Positions 7,010-15,499 of a stretch of 16,983 nt of DNA are shown here, piece by piece. Position numbers and translations under genes: made by a program. Source of the stretch: Bacteroidaceae bacterium (lineage in GTDB: Bacteria > Bacteroidota > Bacteroidia > Bacteroidales > Bacteroidaceae); assembly GCA_021443405.1 (NCBI GenBank), contig JABUUA010000009.1:20783-37765 (forward strand). The letters run 5' to 3'. A model generated the notes under the pieces. It saw only the letters and a list, made by a program, of their open reading frames with translations, was not told the origin of the DNA and did not search any database. Position 1 is the first letter of the stretch. The number at the start of each line of letters is the position of its first letter.

Positions 7010-8236
7010 CTACACCCACATGCTTGCGGTGGCGGCCACGAGTGCGGCCACCAGCCATCCCCAGCGACGTAGTACGGCAGAAGCATAGCAGGGGTATGGG
7101 CTGTAGGGATCGTAGGTGGCGCGCAGAGGGGGCTCGAAACACAGCAGGGACACGTACATCAGGGTGACACACATACCACTGGGATAGAGGTCGGTGAGCA
7201 TGGAACCGGGTAAAGCAGCGCTTGCTTGCATGAGACCGTGCTGGACGCTGGCACACGCCTGCAAAACGGGGGCGAGCCAGTGACAACCGAGCAACAGCAG
7301 GAGTGCGCCGTAGAGCAGTATCGTGGCGAACAGGATGTACACGGGACTGAACAAAACAGCATAGGTGGCGAAGGTGTGGAAGTAATAGACCGAGAGCGGC
7401 ATGCTGCCGATTTGTGCCGCCAGCGATACCGCCCATGGTCGCCAGAGAGCCGAATGACTGAAGTGATGCAGCGGGCCATAGTAGAAGAGAATGCCCATGA
7501 CAGCACAGAACGAGAGCTGAAAACCAACGTCGAAGAGGTCGGAAGGACAGCAAAACAACATCAGCAGGGCGGTGACACTGAGCGCGTGCCACGACGAATG
7601 TATCGTCATTCGCAGTTGAGAGAGCGTAAGCATCGACAGCATACACGCGGCGCGCAGCAGCGATGGGGGAAAGTTGGCCACGGCGGCGTAGGCAAAGAGC
7701 AACCAAGGAATGGCCAAACCGAAGAGGATGCGCAAAGGCCTAATGGCGATGAGATGCACGAAACAAAAGCCCAACAGACCGAACAAAATGCTCAGGTGCA
7801 GACCCGAGAGGGCGAGGAGATGACTGGCGCCGGCATCGCGATAGGTCTGTCGGAGGGACTCTGGCAACGTGTCGCGCACGCCCAACAGCATGGCATCGAG
7901 CAGTGCTTCGGTAGGTGCGTCCAATCCTACAGCATGGAGTCGTTCCACCGCTTGCTGGTTGAGCGTCGTGCCCCATGCCCGCACGGAGTCGGGCATTAAG
8001 TTCATGTCGCCCTGTTCGTACCGCAGCCATCCCATGCTCGCCGTGAGCACGCACATCACAACGAGGAAGCACCGCGACCAATGCTTCCAGTGGCACAGCA
8101 GCATACCGCCCATCGTGACGACACTGACCACCAGCAACGTCAGTGGAGGCACCTCGAACATCGTTCCCCCAACAATGCCGAGCACAAAGGCGCCGGCGCT
8201 GGCGGTGATGGCGGGGAAGTAGGTGGTCTTCTGCAT
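7010..8236 (-). CDS. Reduced ComEC/Rec2-family membrane protein (competence domain only)
   Basis: The start is taken at ATG 8236 (MQKTTYFPAITASAG), giving 408 aa. A longer frame to 8413 would run through the promoter and into the divergent gene. Residues about 8-28, 31-49 and 54-72 are membrane helices. The family signature GASHLLALSGLHLSILFGLL begins at residue 136, followed by many hydrophobic helices typical of the ComEC membrane channel that carries single-stranded DNA across the inner membrane during transformation. Full ComEC proteins are usually about 600-800 aa, with an OB-fold domain (DUF4131) near the N-terminus and a metallo-beta-lactamase-like domain at the C-terminus. Neither is visible here: helix 3 leads almost directly to the competence domain, and the frame ends cleanly in ATASMWV. 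Activity in DNA uptake is uncertain. No other competence gene lies nearby. Confidence 0.85.
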   Translation of the reverse strand: MQKTTYFPAITASAGAFVLGIVGGTMFEVPPLTLLVVSVVTMGGMLLCHWKHWSRCFLVVMCVLTASMGWLRYEQGDMNLMPDSVRAWGTTLNQQAVERLHAVGLDAPTEALLDAMLLGVRDTLPESLRQTYRDAGASHLLALSGLHLSILFGLLGFCFVHLIAIRPLRILFGLAIPWLLFAYAAVANFPPSLLRAACMLSMLTLSQLRMTIHSSWHALSVTALLMLFCCPSDLFDVGFQLSFCAVMGILFYYGPLHHFSHSALWRPWAVSLAAQIGSMPLSVYYFHTFATYAVLFSPVYILFATILLYGALLLLLGCHWLAPVLQACASVQHGLMQASAALPGSMLTDLYPSGMCVTLMYVSLLCFEPPLRATYDPYSPYPCYASAVLRRWGWLVAALVAATASMWV

Positions 8237-8256
8237 AATTCTGTGGGCTGTGGATG

Positions 8257-8264
8257 TAAAGATA
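8257..8264 (-). promoter_or_regulatory. -7-like box for the comEC-like gene
   Basis: On the minus strand this reads TATCTTTA, one mismatch from TAnnTTTG, 20 nt upstream of the ATG at 8236. It is one half of an inverted repeat (AAAGATACA 8258-8266 with TGTATCTTT 8275-8283) whose other half is the divergent promoter. No clear -33 element is seen. Confidence 0.4.
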
Positions 8265-8276
8265 CACAAAAATTTG

Positions 8277-8284
8277 TATCTTTG
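8277..8284 (+). promoter_or_regulatory. -7 box for the pectin-degradation genes
   Basis: TATCTTTG is a perfect TAnnTTTG match. Transcription would start at about 8290, leaving roughly 16 nt before the ATG at 8307. The box is the right half of the inverted repeat shared with the divergent promoter. Confidence 0.6.
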
Positions 8285-8306
8285 TACCGAGCAAACACGA
8301 AAAAAT

Positions 8307-11300
8307 ATGAAACAACGACGCGGAGTACTGCTGGTGCTGCTGGTGTGGACACTCGGTGCCTGGGCCCAGAACAACCGCCTGTGGAGGGTGGAGGCTGAGA
8401 GTCCGCAGACCACGGTGACCTACGGCGACGACTTCATCGATATGCGTGCCCCGCGGGGACTAACACTGTGGTACCGCGAACCCATGACGGGCGACGTGTG
8501 CATTGAATACGAGGCCATGGCGGTGGGCGACGCGCGTGTGAGCGACCTCAACTGCTTTTGGAAGGCCTCTGACCCTAAAGCGCCTCACGACATAGTCCGC
8601 CGCAGTCGGTGGCGTCACGGCAACTTCGTGCGCCACTACTCGCTCCAACTCTACTACATGAGTTTGGGCGGCAACGGCAACACCACCACCCGATTCCGTC
8701 GTTACACTGCCAACGAGGCGGCGCTCACCGACGAAGTGCAACGGCCTCCCATCCTGCAGGAGTACACCGACGCGCCTCACCTGCTCACACCCGACCGCTG
8801 GTATCGCATCCGCATCGAGTGTTGTGGCAACCGCGTACGCTTCTGGGCCGACGACGAATTGCTGGTGGATTACCGCGATCCACAGCCGCTCACGAGCGGT
8901 TGGTTTGGTTTCCGCACCACACAGTCGCACACCCGTCTGCGCCACTTCCGCGTCGCACCGCTGGGGTTGGCGGCGGGCGAGGTGCCCTTGCACTGGATAG
9001 GCGACCGCGCTCCTGCGCTGGCCACGCCTTGCACGTGGGGTGTCCCCTTTGCTCGAGGCGAGGTGAAGAAGGCCGGGGAATACACCGTGCCCGGTGTGCT
9101 CACGCAGGCTCGTCCGTTGGCGTTGTGGCCCGACGGCAGTGTGAAATGGGCGGCTTACACGGCAGTGCTGCCTGCCGGCACCACGCCTTTACTGGTGCGA
9201 ACGAAGTACAAGACCGCGTCTGTCGGTTCCAAGCAGAGTGACCTCGTGGTGCATTGCGGCTCGGAAACAACCTTCTGGGACAGCCTCACGGTGGAGGGAC
9301 GCAAGGTGGCAGGTGCCTGCCGTTTGGTGGCGAGCACGGCTACACAGCAGGGAACCGTCACCCAGCACCGCACGTTCAGCAGTCGCGTGGACAGCGTGCG
9401 CGTGGAGCGCGACGGGCCCGTGGAACAAGTCATCAAGATATGTGGCACGATGGAGGGTTGGATGCCTTTCGTCGCGCGCGCGTATTATTATAAAGGTAGT
9501 CGCTGGCTGCGTCTCGTGCTGAGTCACATCTACGACGGCGATCCCGCGCGTGACTGCATCAGCAGTTTGGGCTTGCAGGTGGAGGTTCCTCTTGTGGGAG
9601 AATTGTACAACCGCCACGTGGCCTTCGGCGACACCGACGGACACGTGTGGGCCGAGTCGGTGCAACCGCTCGTGGGACGGCGTGCGTTGCAGCCCGAACG
9701 CCAGTTTGCACAGGTGGCGGGCGAGCGGATTCCGCCCCTGACCGCGATGACAGAGCGCGACCGCCAGCTCATCGCCGACTGGGCGACGTGGGATCGCTAC
9801 CGACTGAGTCAGTTGAATGACATGGGGTACACCCTGCGCAAGTGGACGGGCACCGAGAGTGCCCCGGTGGGAACGATGGGTGGCCACAGAGCGTCAGGCT
9901 TCTGTCACGTGGGCACTACCGAGCAAGGACTGGCCGGCGTGCTGCACGATTTCTGGCAGTCGTACCCCTCCACGCTCGAAGTCACCGGCGCCACCACCGA
10001 CTGTGCTACCCTTACCTTCTGGCTGTGGAGCCCCGAGGCCGAGCCCATGGACCTGCGTCACTACGACACCCGCGCCCACGGACTCAACGCTACTTACGAG
10101 GATGTGCAACCCGGACTGAGCACGCCTTACGGCATTGCCCGCACGAGCGAACTGACCTTGATGCTGACGGATGGCTATCACGGAAAGGCGGATATGGCGC
10201 GACTCGCCCAGACGATGACCGCCCGGCCTCAGCTCGCCTGCAATCCCGCATACTTGCACGACCGACAGGCCTTCGGTGTCTGGAGTCTTCCACACCGCGA
10301 TACCCCGACGGAACGCTGGGTGGAAGACCGCATGGACTCGCTGCTGGCGCTCTACACCGCCGCCGTGGACACCGAACATTGGTACGGCTATTGGCACTAT
10401 GGCGATGTGATGCACACCACCGATCCCGCGCGGGAAGGCTGGCTCTACGACGTGGGAGGCTATGCCTGGGACAACACGGAATTGGGCACGAACATGTGGT
10501 TGTGGTACGCCTTCTTGCGCACGGGTCGGCAAGATTTGTGGCAGATGGCGCGCGCCATGACCCGTCACAACTCCGAGGTGGACGTGTACCACAAGGGCGA
10601 TTTGGCAGGACTGGGCTCTCGACACAACGTAAGTCACTGGGGTTGCGGCGCCAAGGAAGCACGCATCAGCCAGGCGCTGTGGAACCGTTTCCTCTATTTT
10701 CTCACCGCCGACGACCGCATGTCTGATCTCATGGACGAAGTGGCCGACGCCGACCAGCGCCTCTACACCCTCGACCCCATGCGGCTGGCGCAGCCTCGCG
10801 AGTTGTATCCCTGCACAGCGCCTGCCCGATTGCGCATCGGTCCCGACTGGTTGTCGTATGCCGGTAACTGGTTTTCACGATGGGAGCGCACGGGCGAGAT
10901 GAAGTACCGGCGCAAGATAGAGACGGGCATGGCCTGCATTTCCCAGTTGCACGATGGCCTGTTCACGGGGCCACTGGCCCTCGGTTACTACCCCGACTCG
11001 GGCAAGATTACTTGCGAGGTGGACGCTTCGGTGCGGAACACGAACCACCTATTGCCGCTGATGGGAGGCTTTGAATTTGTGAACGAACTCGAGCTCACGT
11101 TGCCAGACACGGCCTGGCATCGCGTATGGCTTGACCATAACACGCGCTACAAGGCCCTGGCCAAGCAAATTAGTAAAAACTCGTTCCGCATCCCGCGCCT
11201 CGCGGCGTATGCCTATTATCACACGGGCGACAAGGCGCTGGCACGGTCGGCGTGGGACGACTTGCTCCACGAGCCGTGGACCGAATTTTCGCGTCTGAGC

Positions 11301-11372
11301 ACCAACGATGCGGCGCGCTGGTGCCTCGATGCCATCTACATGCAGGAGGTGTGCCCCGCTCCCGAGCGCTGA
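8307..11372 (+). CDS. Exported exo-rhamnogalacturonan lyase-like protein (PL26-like) with N-terminal DUF6250 domain
   Basis: ATG at 8307 (MKQRRGVLLVLLVWTLGAWA/Q) gives a clear signal peptide and 1021 aa. An upstream in-frame ATG at 8223 would precede the promoter. Residues about 25-217 look like the jelly-roll-type DUF6250 domain (WYREPMTGDVCIEYEAMAV; closing SGWFGFRTTQSHTRLRHFRV). Residues about 226-470 match the N-terminal RIFT-barrel region of the PcRGLX/YetA family (TWGVPFARGEV, LALWPDGSVKWA). A beta-sandwich and a long alpha/alpha toroid follow to the C-terminus (WYGYWHYGDVMHT, WDNTELGTNMWLWYAFLRTG, NTNHLLPLMGGFEF). Family members remove disaccharides from the rhamnogalacturonan I backbone by beta-elimination. 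The catalytic residues were not assigned. It ends without a sorting tail, so it is likely periplasmic. It lies 44 nt before the GH53 gene, an apparent operon. Confidence 0.82.
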   Translation: MKQRRGVLLVLLVWTLGAWAQNNRLWRVEAESPQTTVTYGDDFIDMRAPRGLTLWYREPMTGDVCIEYEAMAVGDARVSDLNCFWKASDPKAPHDIVRRSRWRHGNFVRHYSLQLYYMSLGGNGNTTTRFRRYTANEAALTDEVQRPPILQEYTDAPHLLTPDRWYRIRIECCGNRVRFWADDELLVDYRDPQPLTSGWFGFRTTQSHTRLRHFRVAPLGLAAGEVPLHWIGDRAPALATPCTWGVPFARGEVKKAGEYTVPGVLTQARPLALWPDGSVKWAAYTAVLPAGTTPLLVRTKYKTASVGSKQSDLVVHCGSETTFWDSLTVEGRKVAGACRLVASTATQQGTVTQHRTFSSRVDSVRVERDGPVEQVIKICGTMEGWMPFVARAYYYKGSRWLRLVLSHIYDGDPARDCISSLGLQVEVPLVGELYNRHVAFGDTDGHVWAESVQPLVGRRALQPERQFAQVAGERIPPLTAMTERDRQLIADWATWDRYRLSQLNDMGYTLRKWTGTESAPVGTMGGHRASGFCHVGTTEQGLAGVLHDFWQSYPSTLEVTGATTDCATLTFWLWSPEAEPMDLRHYDTRAHGLNATYEDVQPGLSTPYGIARTSELTLMLTDGYHGKADMARLAQTMTARPQLACNPAYLHDRQAFGVWSLPHRDTPTERWVEDRMDSLLALYTAAVDTEHWYGYWHYGDVMHTTDPAREGWLYDVGGYAWDNTELGTNMWLWYAFLRTGRQDLWQMARAMTRHNSEVDVYHKGDLAGLGSRHNVSHWGCGAKEARISQALWNRFLYFLTADDRMSDLMDEVADADQRLYTLDPMRLAQPRELYPCTAPARLRIGPDWLSYAGNWFSRWERTGEMKYRRKIETGMACISQLHDGLFTGPLALGYYPDSGKITCEVDASVRNTNHLLPLMGGFEFVNELELTLPDTAWHRVWLDHNTRYKALAKQISKNSFRIPRLAAYAYYHTGDKALARSAWDDLLHEPWTEFSRLSTNDAARWCLDAIYMQEVCPAPER

Positions 11373-11416
11373 ACACCCAAGAAAAGGAATCGTTTGACAA
11401 CAGTAAAGACCAAGAT

Positions 11417-12670
11417 ATGATGAAGAAAAGAATTGTTTGCGCCCTGCTGATGGGCGGCGCGGCTATGGTGGCTTCAGCCCAGAAATACGTGGGCGGCGAT
11501 ATCTCGCTCCTCCCGAAATATGAGCAGAACGGCGCCAAGTATTACACCAACGACGGGAAACCGTGTGACGACATGCTCACGTTCTTCCAAAGTGTCGGGC
11601 ACAACGCCATGCGTGTTCGCCTGTTCGTTGACCCCACGAAGGCGCCCACAGAGGAGAAGGGACAAGGCGTTTGCCAAGACCTTGCCTACGTGATTCAACT
11701 CGCGCGTCGTATCAAGGACCAGGGAATGGCCTTGATGCTTGACTTCCACTACAGCGACTCGTGGGCCGATCCCGCCAAGCAGTTCACACCCAGTGCGTGG
11801 TGCGCGCTCAACGAGACCGATCTCAACCAGAAGATATACGACTACACCCGCGACTGCCTGACGCAGTTGAAGGAGGCAGGCGCAGCTCCCGACTTCATAC
11901 AGACGGGCAACGAAATCAGTTACGGCATGTTATGGGGTGAGCGTGATAAAGAGCCTTATAAGAAGTATTATGCCGGAAAGACGAACAACCGCGCCCGCTT
12001 CAGTTCGCTGCTCAAGCAGGCTGGCAAGGCCTGTCGAGAGGTGTGCCCCGAGGCCCGCATCGTGCTGCACACGGAGCGCGTGGCCAATCCCGCCTATGCT
12101 TCCACCTTCTATCGCGAGATGACGGAGGACGGTGTCGATTTCGACATCATGGGTCTCAGTTACTATCCTTACTGGCACGGCAACCTCTCGAAGCTGGCCA
12201 CGGCCCTAACGATGCTGGAGACGTCGCAGCCCGACAAGCAGCTCATGCTGGTGGAAGTGGGCTATTACCATCAGTGGCAGCCCAGCGACGTGACCAACGA
12301 CTTCTCGAAAACATGGCCTATCAGTGACGATGGTCAGAACGCTTTTGCCCGCGACCTGCTGGCTGAGTTGCAGAAACACGACCGCGTGACCGGGCTTTTC
12401 TGGTGGGCGATGGAGGCGAACGAATGCGGTCTTGACTGGGCAACGAAGCGGGTGACAGACGCGTGGTACAACGCCGGTCTCTTTGACAATCAGACCGGTC
12501 GCGCCCGTAAAGCCCTCACCACCATCGGGTCGTTTGCCATTCCCACGGGAATCGAGTCTCCCTCACGCCCTGCCGCATGCGCAGAATCTTACGACGTCTC
12601 GGGCCGCCCTTTTCGTTCTAACGGTCGTGCCATCAAGGTGATGCGTGGCCGTAAGGTGCTTGTCCGCTAA
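11417..12670 (+). CDS. GH53 arabinogalactan endo-beta-1,4-galactanase
   Basis: The start is ATG 11417 or the adjacent ATG 11420 (MKKRIVCALLMGGAAMVASA/Q, a signal peptide), giving 417 aa. The GH53 fold begins YVGGDISLLPKYEQNGAKYY. Typical family motifs are VRLFVDP, LDFHYSDSWADP (about residues 108-119), TGNEIS with the acid/base Glu at E166, and LVEVGYY with the nucleophile Glu at E280. FWWAMEANE and WYNAGLFDNQTGRA close the domain. The enzyme cuts beta-1,4-galactan, the side chain of rhamnogalacturonan I, which fits the lyase gene just upstream. The last part (GIESPS...YDVSGRPF...VMRGRKVLVR) is a diverged form of the sorting-like tail on the window's other secreted proteins, suggesting surface export by the type IX system (inference). 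ganB/galA-type names exist in other genera; none is assigned here. Confidence 0.92.
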   Translation: MMKKRIVCALLMGGAAMVASAQKYVGGDISLLPKYEQNGAKYYTNDGKPCDDMLTFFQSVGHNAMRVRLFVDPTKAPTEEKGQGVCQDLAYVIQLARRIKDQGMALMLDFHYSDSWADPAKQFTPSAWCALNETDLNQKIYDYTRDCLTQLKEAGAAPDFIQTGNEISYGMLWGERDKEPYKKYYAGKTNNRARFSSLLKQAGKACREVCPEARIVLHTERVANPAYASTFYREMTEDGVDFDIMGLSYYPYWHGNLSKLATALTMLETSQPDKQLMLVEVGYYHQWQPSDVTNDFSKTWPISDDGQNAFARDLLAELQKHDRVTGLFWWAMEANECGLDWATKRVTDAWYNAGLFDNQTGRARKALTTIGSFAIPTGIESPSRPAACAESYDVSGRPFRSNGRAIKVMRGRKVLVR

Positions 12671-12696
12671 GGCGGAACGCTGGAAACCGCAATCGT

Positions 12697-12739
12697 TTGC
12701 GCTCCTTTGTTTGCTTAATTTGCAGACAGAGGAGCGCAA
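12697..12739 (+). terminator. Intrinsic terminator-like hairpin after the GH53 gene
   Basis: TTGCGCTCCTTTGT (12697-12710) and ACAGAGGAGCGCAA (12726-12739) form a 14-bp stem with one G-U pair and a 15-nt loop, followed by GTCTTATGGAAGTTTT. It separates the pectin unit from the alpha-glucan unit. Confidence 0.6.
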
Positions 12740-12756
12740 GTCTTATGGAAGTTTTG

Positions 12757-12764
12757 TAACTTTG
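12757..12764 (+). promoter_or_regulatory. -7 box for the alpha-glucan unit
   Basis: TAACTTTG is a perfect TAnnTTTG element, 29 nt upstream of the ATG at 12794 and just after the terminator hairpin. No strong -33 TTG is visible at the expected distance. Confidence 0.6.
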
Positions 12765-12793
12765 ACGCAGATAACCGCTATAAAACTACAACC

Positions 12794-15499
12794 ATGAAAG
12801 CTTGTTTCGAGATACATTATCGGACACAGTGGGGCGAGCACCTTGAGTTGCAACTGCGTCAAACGGCCGAGGATGGCAAGACGACACAGCGCACGACCGC
12901 GCTGGACACCATCGACGGCGAAGTGTGGCGAACGGAACTCACCTTGCCCAATGCGGTCGGTCGGCTGCATTACAGCTACCGCGTGATGGAGGGACGCGAA
13001 TGCAAGCGCGAGGAATGGAGTCTTACGCCCCACACACTCGTTGTGGCCGCAGGCACAACACGCATTGCCGCCACCGACCAGTGGCGCGTGCTCCCCGACG
13101 ACGCCTACCGCTACACCAGCTCCTTCACCGAGGCTTTTGCCGCCCATCCCGTGACGACGATGCCCACGCCCGAAGGCAAGAAACAACTCGTCATCCATCT
13201 CTTTGCGCCCGAAGTGCCAGCCGACCAGACGCTGGCGGTGCTCGGCAATCAAGAGGGTCTCGGTAACTGGCAGTCAGGCAGGGAGGTTCGCCTCGCCCAC
13301 ATAGGACTCAACGAATGGGCGTTCGCCCTCAATCTGGACAGCGTGCAGGGGGCCGTGGAATACAAGTTCCTGACCCTCGACGCCGCTACTGGCGAACAAC
13401 GTTTGTGGGAGATGCGCGACAATCGCATCCTTGTGCTGCCCGCCGTGGAGCAGGGTATGACGCACTACTTGCAAGACCCGCCGGCCTACTTCCCCGTGAC
13501 GCCGTGGCGTGGCGCCGGTTGTGTGATTCCCGTGTTCAGTCTCCGCACCGAGCACACTTACGGCGTGGGTGATTTCGGCGCTCTGCGTAAGATGATTGAC
13601 TGGGTGGCGCTCACGGGACAGCGCGTGCTGCAGATTCTGCCCATCAACGACACCACCATCACCAATCGATGGACGGATTCATACCCCTACAACAGCATCA
13701 GTATCTATGCTTTCCACCCTATGTATGTGGACCTGAGCCAGCTGCCGGTGCTCAAAGACGCCAGTCTGGCCCGCCACTACGAGGAACTTCGAGTGGAGCT
13801 GAACGCCCTGTCGCAGGTGGATTACGAGCGTGTCAACGAGGCCAAGCGCGCCTATCTGCGTCTGCTTTTCAAGCAAGAATGGCCGCGTACGCTGGGTACG
13901 AAGAACTACAAAGAGTTCTATCAGCAGAACCAAGACTGGCTCGTTCCCTACGCCGCCTTCTCTTATCTGCGCGACACATACGGGACACCTGACTTCCGCC
14001 AGTGGAAGACGCTCTCGGAGTACGACGCCGACTCGGTGGCGTTACTCTGCAAAAAAGGTAGGAAGAGTGCGGGAGAAATCAATTTCTACTGCTATGTTCA
14101 GTACCTGCTGCACGTGCAACTGAGTGCTGCTTCGCAGTACGCCCGCAGTCGTGGTGTGGTCATCAAGGGCGACATACCCATCGGCATCAGTCGCAACAGC
14201 GTGGAAGCGTGGGTGGAACCCCACTATTTCAATATGAACGGACAGGCTGGCGCGCCGCCAGACCCCTTCTCAGCCAACGGACAGAACTGGGGATTCCCCA
14301 CGTACAATTGGGATGCCATGCTTTGCGATGGCTGTCAGTGGTGGGTACGCAGGTTCAGAAAGATGGCGGAATACTTCGACGCCTACCGCATCGACCACGT
14401 GCTCGGTTTCTTCCGCATCTGGGAGATTCCTTTGCACAGCGTGCATGGCCTGCTCGGACAATTCTCGCCGGCGCTGCCGATGACCGTGGAGGAAATAGAG
14501 AGTTACGGGCTTCCATGGCGCGAGTCGGACTATACGACGCCCTACATCGACGACCACATTCTGCTCGACATCTTCGGCGACCAGACGGCCGAAGTGCGCC
14601 GTCGCTACATAGAGACCTGTGGAAACGGCCGCTACTGTCTGCGCAGCGACTACGACACGCAGCGCAAGGTGGAGGCCGCCTTCGCGGCTGACAACGCTAC
14701 ACCACGTGCCGACCAGCCCCGCATGAGCGAGGCCGTGCGTGACGGACTGTACGCCTTGCTGAGCAACGTGCTGTTTGTGCGCGACCGCAAGAACGCTTAC
14801 ACTTATCATCCGCGCATTGCTGCCATGGACGATTATGTCTTTCAGCAGTTGAGCTACAGCCACAAAGAAGCCTTCCGTCGTCTGCACGACGATTACTATT
14901 ACCGCCGCCACAACCAGTTCTGGTATGCCGAAGCCATGAAGAAGTTGCCCGTGCTGGCACAGGCCACCCGCATGCTTGTGTGCGCCGAAGACCTCGGTAT
15001 GGTGCCCGCCTGCGTGCCTTGGGTGATGGAGGAGCTGAAGGTACTCACCCTCGAGATACAGTCGATGCCCAAGAACCCCAGCTATGCGTTCGGGCATTTG
15101 TGGGAGAATCCCTATCGTTCGGTGGCCACTATTTCCACCCACGACATGGCGACGCTTCGCGGTTGGTGGGACGAGGACCGAGAGATTGCACGCCAGTTCT
15201 ACAACGATGCTCTCTATCTCGACGGTGCCGCGCCCCATCCCATGCCGGGATGGTTGGCCGAACAAGTCATTGTCCGTCACCTCGAATGTCCCTCTATGCT
15301 GTGCTTGCTGAGTTTGCAAGATTGGCTGTCGATGGACGAGCAACGCCGTTATCCCGACCCTGCCGCCGAGCGCATCAACGTGCCCGCCAACCCGCGTCAC
15401 TACTGGCGCTACAGGATGCACGTGACCGTGGAACAACTCCTTGCCGACACGGAGTTCAACGACAAATTGGCTTCCTTAATAAAGAAATATAGACGATGA
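12794..15499 (+). CDS. malQ: 4-alpha-glucanotransferase, DPE2-type (two CBM20 domains plus GH77)
   Basis: This 901-aa protein has no signal peptide (MKACFEIHYRTQWGEH), so it is cytoplasmic. Residues about 1-100 and 127-235 are two CBM20 starch-binding domains; the second carries the hallmark LGNQEGLGNWQ. GH77 starts at about residue 240 (GAGCVIPVFSLRTEHTYGVGDFG, then LQILPINDT). By family comparison the catalytic residues are D534 (nucleophile, in YRIDHVLGFFRIW), E732 (acid/base, CAEDLG) and D784 (stabiliser, STHDMATLRGWW). The stretch of about 200 residues between D534 and E732 is far longer than in ordinary MalQ and is the insertion typical of the DPE2 subgroup. The enzyme transfers glucan chains from maltose or maltodextrins to acceptors, releasing glucose, during maltodextrin or glycogen turnover. 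It overlaps the next gene by 4 nt (ATGA), so translation is likely coupled. Confidence 0.95.
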   Translation: MKACFEIHYRTQWGEHLELQLRQTAEDGKTTQRTTALDTIDGEVWRTELTLPNAVGRLHYSYRVMEGRECKREEWSLTPHTLVVAAGTTRIAATDQWRVLPDDAYRYTSSFTEAFAAHPVTTMPTPEGKKQLVIHLFAPEVPADQTLAVLGNQEGLGNWQSGREVRLAHIGLNEWAFALNLDSVQGAVEYKFLTLDAATGEQRLWEMRDNRILVLPAVEQGMTHYLQDPPAYFPVTPWRGAGCVIPVFSLRTEHTYGVGDFGALRKMIDWVALTGQRVLQILPINDTTITNRWTDSYPYNSISIYAFHPMYVDLSQLPVLKDASLARHYEELRVELNALSQVDYERVNEAKRAYLRLLFKQEWPRTLGTKNYKEFYQQNQDWLVPYAAFSYLRDTYGTPDFRQWKTLSEYDADSVALLCKKGRKSAGEINFYCYVQYLLHVQLSAASQYARSRGVVIKGDIPIGISRNSVEAWVEPHYFNMNGQAGAPPDPFSANGQNWGFPTYNWDAMLCDGCQWWVRRFRKMAEYFDAYRIDHVLGFFRIWEIPLHSVHGLLGQFSPALPMTVEEIESYGLPWRESDYTTPYIDDHILLDIFGDQTAEVRRRYIETCGNGRYCLRSDYDTQRKVEAAFAADNATPRADQPRMSEAVRDGLYALLSNVLFVRDRKNAYTYHPRIAAMDDYVFQQLSYSHKEAFRRLHDDYYYRRHNQFWYAEAMKKLPVLAQATRMLVCAEDLGMVPACVPWVMEELKVLTLEIQSMPKNPSYAFGHLWENPYRSVATISTHDMATLRGWWDEDREIARQFYNDALYLDGAAPHPMPGWLAEQVIVRHLECPSMLCLLSLQDWLSMDEQRRYPDPAAERINVPANPRHYWRYRMHVTVEQLLADTEFNDKLASLIKKYRR

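Noticed and set aside
8237..8413. Longer start for the comEC-like gene
   Set aside because: It would cross both divergent promoters and the start of the lyase gene, and the added sequence is not membrane-protein-like. ATG 8236 gives a normal N-terminus.
14270..15436. 388-codon open frame opposite the GH77 region
   Set aside because: The sense strand carries all the catalytic motifs of GH77. The antisense product is low-complexity His/Val/Arg-rich sequence.
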